Assembly: GCF_000724545.1 (NCBI RefSeq)
Contig: NZ_JHBV01000033.1
Location: forward strand, 1-64,000
DNA from: Aureispira sp. CCB-QB1
Lineage (GTDB): Bacteria; Bacteroidota; Bacteroidia; Chitinophagales; Saprospiraceae
DNA length: 64,000 nt
Reading direction: 5' to 3'
Under the pieces are notes generated by a model. That model worked only from the letters and a program-made list of their open reading frames with translations, had not been told where the DNA came from and searched no databases. Numbering within the stretch: the first letter of the stretch is position 1; each line of letters starts with the position of its first letter. Positions 54,421 through 60,888 of this stretch are shown here, piece after piece. The position numbers and the translations under genes were made by a program.

Positions 54421-55779
54421 ATGGAAAAAGCACCCGTAATTATTGTTGGAGCAGGACTAGCTGGTTCATTAATGGCTATCTACTTGGCTCAAAAAGGCTT
54501 GGCAGTTGAAGTTTTTGAAAGTCGTCCAGATATGCGAACGACAGCTATTAGCGCTGGACGCTCTATTAACTTAGCCTTGTCTGATCGAGGAATTTTACCA
54601 TTAAAAGAAGTTGGCATTCTAGACAAAGTAATGGCTGAAGCTGTTAAAATGCCTGGTAGAATGCTGCATTCTGTAGAAGGGCAACTTCAATTCGCTCCTT
54701 ATGGCAAAGATAGTTCTCAATACATCAATTCTATTTCTCGTGGAGGATTGAATCAGTTGCTAATGACTGAGGCAGAATCCTACCCTGATGTAAACATTCA
54801 TTTTAATCAAAAATGTATCGATGTTGATTTTGAGAACAGCATTGTTACCGTAGAAGATCAAGCTACCCAACAACAAACAACTGTTCAAGGTTGTACTATT
54901 ATTGGCGGAGATGGAGCTAACTCAGTAGTACGCAATGCTATGGAACAAGAAATCGAAGGCTATCAAGCTCATGTAGATTGGTTGGATCATGGTTACAAAG
55001 AACTTTCTATTCCTCCGATGCAAGACGCAGGTTTTGCCTTAGAAAAAAATGCTTTGCACATTTGGCCTAGAGGCAATTATATGTTGATTGCGCTGCCCAA
55101 TGCAGATGGCAGTTTTACCTGTACCTTATTCTTTCCTTATAAAGGTAATCCTAGTTTTGAAAGTTTGGATACCCCTGAAAAGATTCAAACATTTTTTGAA
55201 GCCCAATTTGGCGATGCTGTACCTCATTTGGTGCACCTCCAAGAAGAATTCGCCAACAACCCTGTTGGCAAGCTAGGTACCTTAAAATGCTACCCTTGGA
55301 TACATAACGATAAGGCGGCATTGATTGGAGATGCGGCACACGCCATTGTTCCTTTTTATGGGCAAGGTATGAATGCTTCTTTTGAAGATTGTCGAGTACT
55401 AAATGCTTGTATTGAAACGCATGGTGTAGGCAACTGGGCAGCAGCTTATAGCGCCTATCAAGATTTGCGCAAAGTTAATGGAGATGCTATTGGCGATTTG
55501 GCTGTAGAAAACTTTTATGAAATGCGTGACCATGTTGCCGATCCGACCTTTCGAAAAAAACGTGCCCTAGAGCATATCCTAGAAAACACCTATGATGATT
55601 ATCATTCAAAATATTCCTTAGTTACCTTCCAACCTGATGTGCCTTATGCTGTCGCAAGGAATTTAGGAAACCAACAGGATGCCCTATTGATGAACTTATG
55701 TAAAGAGGTAGAAGATATTAAAACTCTAGATATTCCTAGTGTTTACCAACAGCTTAAAGCTCTAAAGACACAAGTTTAA
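54421..55779 (+). CDS. kmo: kynurenine 3-monooxygenase
   Basis: A 452-residue FAD-dependent aromatic hydroxylase that converts kynurenine to 3-hydroxykynurenine in tryptophan breakdown. It has the FAD-binding GAGLAGSLMAIYLAQKG (residues ~9-25), SINLALSDRG typical of KMO, the second FAD motif GDAAHAIVPFYGQGMNASFEDC (~305-326) and a C-terminal helix region in place of the eukaryotic membrane anchor. Followed after 34 bases by a deaminase gene. A short dyad TGTGATCAATCACA lies 180 bases upstream. Confidence 0.9.
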   Translation: MEKAPVIIVGAGLAGSLMAIYLAQKGLAVEVFESRPDMRTTAISAGRSINLALSDRGILPLKEVGILDKVMAEAVKMPGRMLHSVEGQLQFAPYGKDSSQYINSISRGGLNQLLMTEAESYPDVNIHFNQKCIDVDFENSIVTVEDQATQQQTTVQGCTIIGGDGANSVVRNAMEQEIEGYQAHVDWLDHGYKELSIPPMQDAGFALEKNALHIWPRGNYMLIALPNADGSFTCTLFFPYKGNPSFESLDTPEKIQTFFEAQFGDAVPHLVHLQEEFANNPVGKLGTLKCYPWIHNDKAALIGDAAHAIVPFYGQGMNASFEDCRVLNACIETHGVGNWAAAYSAYQDLRKVNGDAIGDLAVENFYEMRDHVADPTFRKKRALEHILENTYDDYHSKYSLVTFQPDVPYAVARNLGNQQDALLMNLCKEVEDIKTLDIPSVYQQLKALKTQV

Positions 55780-55813
55780 GTATAAAAATAGTTAATACAA
55801 ATAAATCGGAACG

Positions 55814-56245
55814 ATGGATAAATTTATGCAAGCGGCTATTGATGAGGCAAAAAAAGGACGTGATACGGGTGGAATTCCCATTGGTTCCGTCTTAGTTAAA
55901 GGAGAGACTGTTATTGGAGCAGGACACAACCAACGTGTTCAGCAAAATGATCCAATGGCACATGCTGAAATTGACTGCCTCAAACAAGCTGGGCGAGTAG
56001 GTTCCTACAAAGATATGGTGCTTTATTCTACCTTAATGCCTTGTTATTTATGTGCAGGTGCAGTAGTACAATTTGGGATTAAGCGTGTTGTCGTAGGAGA
56101 AAACACAACATTTCCTGGAGCAGAGGCTTTTATGAAAGAACATGGGGTGGAAATCATTAACCTGCAAAACCAAGAATGCATTGACCTAATGACAACTTTT
56201 ATTGAGCAATACCCAAAGCTTTGGAACGAAGATATTGGTGAATAA
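55814..56245 (+). CDS. cytosine deaminase (yeast FCY1 type)
   Basis: A 143-residue zinc deaminase: HAE (His50, Glu52) and PCYLC (Cys77, Cys80) bind zinc. The C-terminus (VVVGENTTFPG...HGVEIINL..., WNEDIGE) matches yeast-type cytosine deaminase rather than bacterial CodA or tRNA-specific TadA. It converts cytosine to uracil. It shares a transcript with kmo, which is not an obvious metabolic partner. Confidence 0.82.
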   Translation: MDKFMQAAIDEAKKGRDTGGIPIGSVLVKGETVIGAGHNQRVQQNDPMAHAEIDCLKQAGRVGSYKDMVLYSTLMPCYLCAGAVVQFGIKRVVVGENTTFPGAEAFMKEHGVEIINLQNQECIDLMTTFIEQYPKLWNEDIGE

Positions 56246-56262
56246 CAACGTTATGGTATCCC

Positions 56263-56303
56263 CAAAGTGATTTGATTACTCAATGTATAATCAAATCACT
56301 TTG
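56263..56303. terminator. 16-bp perfect hairpin between convergent genes
   Basis: CAAAGTGATTTGATTA pairs perfectly with 56288-56303 around a nine-base loop. No U-run follows on either strand, so it may act as an RNA-stabilising end. Confidence 0.65.
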
Positions 56304-56326
56304 AGGAAAACTCTAATAATATTACC

Positions 56327-56623
56327 TTATCCAATTTGTGTCATTTCATGCACTGCAAACTCCTCTAAAGCACCCTCTGTTGCTTTCTTGTACGCTTCTA
56401 AATGGCTGTTATTAATATGCTGCTCCCACAATGCTCTACTTTCCCAATTTTCATAAAACAAAAACAAGTTTTTATTGTTGTTATCTTGATGCAAATCATA
56501 ATTAAGGCAACCTTCTTCTGCTCTTGTCACCTCAATGAGTTTTAATAATTCCGCTTTCACCAAATCTCTTTTCTCCTCTTTTGCCACTATTCTGGCTACA
56601 ATTGTTAATTTTTGATTCGTCAT
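56327..56623 (-). CDS. antibiotic biosynthesis monooxygenase domain protein
   Basis: A 98-residue ABM-family protein of the YgiN type: KLTIVARIVAKEEKRDLVKAELLKLIEVTRAEEGCLNYDLHQDNNNKNLFLFYENWES, plus WEQHINNSHLEAY. The family forms dimeric ferredoxin-like barrels and oxidises quinols or polyketides. It lies downstream of the nitroreductase gene, 168 bases away, both under the HxlR region. Confidence 0.83.
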   Translation of the reverse strand: MTNQKLTIVARIVAKEEKRDLVKAELLKLIEVTRAEEGCLNYDLHQDNNNKNLFLFYENWESRALWEQHINNSHLEAYKKATEGALEEFAVHEMTQIG

Positions 56624-56791
56624 TTTTTTTAGTTTTGTTTAGAAGTTGTTTAAAATGGCATCTTTTTTAAATAGGAGTACACCTTGAAGGAACAATGAAG
56701 CTAATAGTCGTAACTATTGGACGAAAATCCAACGCAAAGGAGCGCAAAAAGTGATTCCATATTTGATGATTACTTAATTTTAAACATCTAC

Positions 56792-57391
56792 TTAGATTGT
56801 TTCTGTCACCAGATCTATTGCCCTTCTTGATTTGGGCTGTTTGCTAGGTTGATTAAAATCATCGTTGTCTCTGTATCCAATAGCAACAGCTACAATTGTT
56901 GCATAATCGTTGTTTTTTAGTATTCTATCGTAATTTTGAGGTTCAATCCCTTCCATTGGTGTCGCATCAATCCCCATTTCTGCACAGGCACTTAAAAACA
57001 CCCCCAAAGCTAAGTAGACTTGTTTATCAAACCAAGCCTTTATTTCTTCTTCAGGTTTATTTTTGATAAATTCTTTGTAATAATCCACTGCTCCCTTTGG
57101 CAATTCACTTTCAATGACATTTTCAAATAAGTTAATATCATTAATACGGCTGAACACGACAACCCAATCGCTATCAAGAACTTTATTAGTATTCAACCAA
57201 GAAACTTGAGATAATTTTTCCTTGGTCTCCGCATCATTTACAAACGTAAACTTCCATGGCTGACTGTTAATAGAAGAAGGACTTAATTGTAAAATTTGTT
57301 TCAATTCCTGAATTTTCTCCGCTTCTATTTTTTTAGAAGCATCATACTTTTTGGTTGTATACCGCTTTTGCATTGATTCTATAAAACTCAT
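56792..57391 (-). CDS. NAD(P)H-dependent nitroreductase family protein
   Basis: A 199-residue FMN flavoprotein of the NfsB-like family: RYTTKKYDASKKI at the N-terminus, LSPSSINSQPWKFTFV (residues ~37-52), GIDATPMEGIEPQNYD and the final KSRRAIDLVTE. It reduces quinones or nitroaromatics. Divergent from HxlR through overlapping promoters. The pairing of nitroreductase with an ABM protein and HxlR suggests a quinone/aldehyde response, inferred. Confidence 0.86.
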   Translation of the reverse strand: MSFIESMQKRYTTKKYDASKKIEAEKIQELKQILQLSPSSINSQPWKFTFVNDAETKEKLSQVSWLNTNKVLDSDWVVVFSRINDINLFENVIESELPKGAVDYYKEFIKNKPEEEIKAWFDKQVYLALGVFLSACAEMGIDATPMEGIEPQNYDRILKNNDYATIVAVAIGYRDNDDFNQPSKQPKSRRAIDLVTETI

Positions 57392-57426
57392 ACTTTTTAT
57401 TTTTAGTTAAACTATATTTTTTATAG

Positions 57427-57460
57427 TTGCAAATTTATGTATAGTTTTCTACCTTTGCAA
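57427..57460. promoter_or_regulatory. interlocked divergent promoters
   Basis: Plus: TTG 57427-57429, 20 bases, TACCTTTG 57450-57457 (hxlR-like gene). Minus: TTG (complement 57458-57460), 20 bases, TAAATTTG (complement 57430-57437) for the nitroreductase. Each promoter's -7 lies between the other's elements. Dyad ACTATA...TATAGT at 57411-57427 may be the operator. Confidence 0.75.
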
Positions 57461-57508
57461 TAACGGTCAAAAAGGATAGTATAAAGTTTATGAAAAAAGG
57501 AGACTAAA

Positions 57509-57865
57509 ATGATTGAATTTAAAGGCGTACAATATCCCTGTTGTACCAGCTTAACAATGGGTATTATTGGAGGTAAATGGAAAGCTGTGATACTTTTTCA
57601 CTTGATGAATGAAAAATTGAGATACAATGAGTTGCGGAAACTGATGCCAACAGTTACCGAAAGAACTTTAAGTTTGCAGTTAAAGGCTTTGGTAGAAGAT
57701 GGATTGCTTAAGCGACAAGTTTATACTTCAAAGCCCCCTTTAAAAGTAGAGTATTCGCTCACAGAATTTGGAAAAACACTAATTCCATTAATTCAATCTA
57801 TTGCAGATTGGGGTGACTTTGTTCATCAAAATGGTACTTTGCTTACTCAAAATCGCATTAAGTAA
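57509..57865 (+). CDS. HxlR family transcriptional regulator
   Basis: A 118-residue winged-helix regulator: CCTSLTMGIIGGKWKAVILFHLMNEKLRYNELRKLMPTVTERTLSLQLKALVEDGLLKRQVY is the canonical HxlR core, with Cys11 and Cys12 near the N-terminus where redox-sensing family members have a reactive Cys. It likely controls the divergent nitroreductase and itself. Confidence 0.9.
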   Translation: MIEFKGVQYPCCTSLTMGIIGGKWKAVILFHLMNEKLRYNELRKLMPTVTERTLSLQLKALVEDGLLKRQVYTSKPPLKVEYSLTEFGKTLIPLIQSIADWGDFVHQNGTLLTQNRIK

Positions 57866-57941
57866 ATACACAAGAAGATTCAACTCCTCTAAGAATATTA
57901 GGAGCTAAATCTAGAATTCGTTCAAAAACAAGTAAATCTAT

Positions 57942-58520
57942 TTAATGCAAATGGCAACGACCATTACAATTTCGTGTTTGAACCTTACATGATTCACCAG
58001 CAGGAGTATTGGCCCCACACACGACAGAAGGGCATTCGTATCGAATACGAAAGGCAGAAGGAGAATCTGTTAAGTTATCTACAGCCTTTTTTTGCACCAA
58101 TCCCTCCTCTATCAAATTAAGTGGATATGTCTCCATACTAGGTGTCATCTTGAGATTATACACATAGCCGATTTGATCGTTTACTTTTATCTTATAATAA
58201 CCATATTTATCCTTGTCTAGTAACAAAACCTCTTGTTTGTCTTCCAATGTTGCAATTACATTTCCTTGCAAAGGATACGTTTTATCTTGAACATCTAGGG
58301 TAGTTATGGTGTTTATAATAATAGGATAGCCATTGGTTTGGATATATTCAAGGATTTCATCTTCCAAGCGATCAATTTTTGCACGGATTGCCTTTTTGGG
58401 TTTTGCTTCATAAGTTTCTAACAGCAAGACTCTTTCTTTTGATAGACTTTCAAAGGATTTTTGTGCAAATGCACTTGTTACAAAAAGAAACAAACTGAAA
58501 ATAATTATATATCGCAACAT
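57942..58520 (-). CDS. exported protein with Cys-rich C-terminus
   Basis: A 192-residue protein: signal peptide ending TSAFAQ, a Lys/Glu-rich helix, a beta domain with an SH3-like look (YYKIKVNDQIGYVYNLKM), and a C-terminal Cys cluster (ECPSVVCGANTPAGESCKVQTRNCNGRCHLH) with five Cys and a CNGRCH end resembling the CNGKCH of the protein at 14084-14479. It may bind metal or form disulfides. The start at 58520 (MLRYIII) opens the signal peptide. Confidence 0.6.
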   Translation of the reverse strand: MLRYIIIFSLFLFVTSAFAQKSFESLSKERVLLLETYEAKPKKAIRAKIDRLEDEILEYIQTNGYPIIINTITTLDVQDKTYPLQGNVIATLEDKQEVLLLDKDKYGYYKIKVNDQIGYVYNLKMTPSMETYPLNLIEEGLVQKKAVDNLTDSPSAFRIRYECPSVVCGANTPAGESCKVQTRNCNGRCHLH

Positions 58521-59050
58521 ATTTAGGATTGTTATTGGTTTTTGAATATAGAAGTTACCACTAAATAAATACAATGGAGTATTCCCCTTCGTTTTTAGTA
58601 CGCTGTTTATCAAGTTATGTTTCTTTTTATAAGACATTTCAATAAAACTTGACACCTATTAAAATGAAACTGTATGGTTATTGTAACAACAGCAATAAAA
58701 GAAAAAATTTGCTCTTAATGACAACCATAATACGGTGTGCAGTTCATTTAATTGCTTTTAATGAATAATTTCGTGGCATTAATATATTATGCACTTGAAA
58801 AATAAAATTAATACTAACTAAAAATATAAGTGTTTTTTTCTGCTTTTATAGCAACAAAACTAACAATTCTACTACATTACAAGGGGCTTATTTATAACTA
58901 AAACTCTCCATTTTTCCCAAAAATGCGTATTTTAAGCCGTAACTCAATCCACAAACCTAGGTACAATGTTCGCTTCAAATTATATAGTTTGGCAAACAAT
59001 GCACCCAGTGCTACCTTATCTATAATTAACAATCAATCAATTAATATAAC
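58521..59050. other. non-coding spacer
   Basis: About 530 AT-rich bases between divergent genes. No ORF above 40 codons that looks real, no repeat copy and no clear hairpin. Confidence 0.4.
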
Positions 59051-59284
59051 ATGGGGTATTATGTAAAGTATGGCCATCGCTTCATCAAGCGAACACGCAA
59101 TCGGAGGATTGACACCATTGACGCCATTTTGGGCACCAAAAAGCAAGCAAAAATTTACGGTTCTGAACGAGATGCCAAAAAGGCAATTACAACCTATATG
59201 TATGCCTACAAAGAATTAGAAGGAAATTGTGAAATTGTAAAAGCCAAAGTTCCTCCTAAGAGTGCGGCAAAAGAGGATTCTTAG
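59051..59284 (+). CDS. small basic hypothetical protein
   Basis: A 77-residue protein, positively charged at the start (GHRFIKRTRNRRID) and helical later (YGSERDAKKAITTYMYAYKELEGNCEIV). No family recognised. The composition and codon use look like a real gene. Confidence 0.5.
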   Translation: MGYYVKYGHRFIKRTRNRRIDTIDAILGTKKQAKIYGSERDAKKAITTYMYAYKELEGNCEIVKAKVPPKSAAKEDS

Positions 59285-59327
59285 ATTAGGATGAAGCAAC
59301 TTATCTTGAGTGGACTTTTTCTAAATC

Positions 59328-59690
59328 AAAAAGAAAAAGCCAATCGCAGTACGATTGGCTTGCCTTTGCATAATCATTAACATGGATTAGGTTGTCATGG
59401 TTTGTTAAGACTTAGTAAAGCATTGGTCTAAAGTTTAGTTCTGATTATTTCAAAGGCAATCTCTTTGTTTCATGGGCAAAGAGTTGTTCATAGGTTAAAA
59501 ATTTAGTTGAAGGTTTTAGGTTTGTTTAGTTGAATTTTAGGTATTAGTTTTTCTCAAGCTATTTTCTTTATATTGTTAAAGTATAAAGAAGTTTCTCATG
59601 GATTTTAAAATTTAGTTGAAGGTTTAGGTTTAGGTAAATTTTAAAGTTTAGTTTTTTAATTTTCATGAGGAAGGGTTAGCTCCTTTTGTT
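59328..59690 (-). ncRNA. candidate small RNA, copy 1
   Basis: Leftward unit with a promoter at 59695-59725 and a terminator at 59337-59361 followed by a U-rich run. The full transcript would be ~360 bases. A second, weaker promoter (CAAAGGCA complement at 59451-59458, TTG complement 59477-59479) could give a ~117-base form. The 3' part (plus strand ATTAACATGGATTAGG, then the stem) is shared with copy 2. A 32-codon frame (start near 59666) is not conserved in copy 2. No downstream gene is fed, so it is not a leader. Confidence 0.6.
59337..59361 (-). terminator. intrinsic terminator of small RNA copy 1
   Basis: Minus strand: AAGCCAATCG, loop TACTG, CGATTGGCTT, then TTTCTTTTT. Perfect 10-bp stem. 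Confidence 0.85.
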
Positions 59691-59694
59691 GTTA

Positions 59695-59725
59695 CAAATA
59701 TAGTCCTTTTATAGTTTCAGAACAA
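59695..59725 (-). promoter_or_regulatory. promoter of small RNA copy 1
   Basis: TTG (complement 59723-59725), exactly 20 bases, TATATTTG (complement 59695-59702). Confidence 0.8.
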
Positions 59726-59729
59726 GCCG

Positions 59730-59781
59730 AACTAACGAAAGGAACATTTGAACTAATGAAAGGTACATTTCACCTAACGAA
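59730..59781 (-). promoter_or_regulatory. three 21-bp-spaced operator boxes, copy 1
   Basis: Plus-strand words AACTAACGAA (59730), AACTAATGAA (59751) and ACCTAACGAA (59772) repeat at exactly 21 bases, directly upstream of the -33 element. Two 9-bp half-sites with a 12-bp spacer is the LytTR-type arrangement. Confidence 0.65.
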
Positions 59782-59942
59782 TGGATTTTGTATTCTTTTC
59801 CTTTACTTTCGTTTAACCTTAAAAACATATTTTTCGCCCCCTACCATACCTAATTTTATCACTTATTTACGATCTTCCACTCGATCAGATTAAGAGTGCC
59901 TTACAATTGATTATTAACTTTTTGAATCTTGAGTAGTTCCTT

Positions 59943-60190
59943 AAAAAGAAAAAGCCAACCGCTTTGCGATTGGCTTACCTTTTTATAACCATTAACATGA
60001 ATTAGGGTTGGGGATCATGGTATTCACTTTAAGGTTCAGCATGGGTTTAACGTTTAGCTGAATTTTAAGGTTTAGTTTTGGCTATGCAAAGGTAACTTTC
60101 CTGATTTCATGGATAAAGAGCAGTTTACAATTACTTGGTTTAACTACATTCTAAAACGTTTGACACAAAGAAAGATGTATCCTTCTTTGT
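59943..60190 (-). ncRNA. candidate small RNA, copy 2
   Basis: Homologue of the unit at 59328-59690 with the same order: boxes, promoter, body, conserved 3' block (plus strand ATTAACATGAATTAGGG) and U-tailed hairpin. About 247 bases from the main promoter, or ~138 from an inner TACCTTTG (complement 60087-60094). Small reading frames here are not those of copy 1, so an RNA product is favoured. Confidence 0.6.
59952..59976 (-). terminator. intrinsic terminator of small RNA copy 2
   Basis: Minus strand: AAGCCAATCG, loop CAAAG, CGGTTGGCTT, then TTTCTTTTT. Differs from copy 1 in the stem by a U-A to U-G change, so pairing is kept; the loop sequence has changed. Confidence 0.85.
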
Positions 60191-60195
60191 TGTTA

Positions 60196-60226
60196 CAAAT
60201 ATACACCATCTAACTACATCAAACAA
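60196..60226 (-). promoter_or_regulatory. promoter of small RNA copy 2
   Basis: TTG (complement 60224-60226), exactly 20 bases, TATATTTG (complement 60196-60203), as in copy 1. Confidence 0.8.
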
Positions 60227-60230
60227 GTCC

Positions 60231-60282
60231 AACTAATGAAAGGAACATTCTATCTAATGAAAGATACATTTCACCTAATGAA
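60231..60282 (-). promoter_or_regulatory. three 21-bp-spaced operator boxes, copy 2
   Basis: AACTAATGAA (60231), ATCTAATGAA (60252) and ACCTAATGAA (60273) with the same 21-base period and the same distance to the promoter as copy 1. The last box overlaps the 3' end of the frame at 60275-60502. Confidence 0.65.
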
Positions 60283-60502
60283 TGGATTTTTTATAGTGGA
60301 CACCGTCTCTATTAGGCAGAATATCTTTAAGCCTTTCTCTCTCTTTTGAAAACCAAATAGCACCTTGATTAATCCAACGATAACGCACAACATTGCCTTT
60401 GGGATACGCTTTTTTTAAAGACAAACCTCCCCGCTTAAGACGAATTGGATAATCATTCCAATTTTTTCCCTTTTTAAAAATCAATTCTTGCAATGCCGCC
60501 AC
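60275..60502 (-). CDS. small hypothetical protein, possibly a gene remnant
   Basis: A 75-residue frame from GTG at 60502: MAALQELIFKKGKNWNDY..., basic and Trp-containing. The frame stays open five codons upstream of the GTG with no ATG, and its stop lies within the operator boxes of small RNA copy 2. It could be the C-terminal remnant of a longer gene whose start is the small frame at 60525-60683. No family recognised. Confidence 0.35.
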   Translation of the reverse strand: MAALQELIFKKGKNWNDYPIRLKRGGLSLKKAYPKGNVVRYRWINQGAIWFSKERERLKDILPNRDGVHYKKSIH

Positions 60503-60524
60503 ACAATAATCACTTTATTGGTTG

Positions 60525-60659
60525 TTATCTCACAATACTAAACCATTCAATTCCTAAATTACCTTCTCTACTTTTGATATCTAATAATGCTCCTTTTTCT
60601 GTTTGATCAAAAAAATCCTCATCCACAGCTATTTGAGTTTGATTAAAATCCTTTTTCAT
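60525..60659 (-). CDS. 44-residue small ORF
   Basis: Frame MKKDFNQTQIAVDED...IEWFSIVR; an in-frame ATG at 60683 would give 52 residues. Acidic, with no signal peptide. It is 22 bases from the next small frame in the same direction. Composition looks protein-like, but size makes the call uncertain. Confidence 0.35.
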   Translation of the reverse strand: MKKDFNQTQIAVDEDFFDQTEKGALLDIKSREGNLGIEWFSIVR

Positions 60660-60799
60660 AGATTTTAAAATCAAATAATACATCTTTTTTATTCTATGCT
60701 ATTAATTTGCTCTGAACATTACTAAATAGCTTCTACTCATCCTATTGAGAACTACAAGAGTCTCTTAAATATTTTAATACTAAAATCTAGGAAAATTTA

Positions 60800-60807
60800 T
60801 ATCTTTG
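60800..60807 (+). promoter_or_regulatory. -7 promoter element of pheT
   Basis: TATCTTTG fits TAnnTTTG; no good TTG is found 20 bases upstream. Would give a leader of about 75 bases. Confidence 0.45.
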
Positions 60808-60888
60808 TGTTTTATTTTATAATAGCTTGCTAATAGTCGAGCGAACTATTGATTTTAACAACTACTATTCATAACATAAATACAAACC

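Noticed and set aside
56702-56750. Possible further copy of the dispersed repeat (GAAGCTAATAGTCG, CAAAGGAGCGC)
   Set aside because: Only short chance-level words are shared and the order does not match other copies.
59344-59400. Leader-peptide frame MLMIMQRQ... running through the copy 1 terminator
   Set aside because: Copy 2 gives MLMVIKR then stop and no regulated gene follows, so an attenuator is unlikely.
59601-59666. 32-codon frame in small RNA copy 1 with AAAGGAG upstream
   Set aside because: Not conserved in copy 2, low-complexity Lys/Asn/Leu/Ile composition as expected from AT-rich RNA; kept only as a note.
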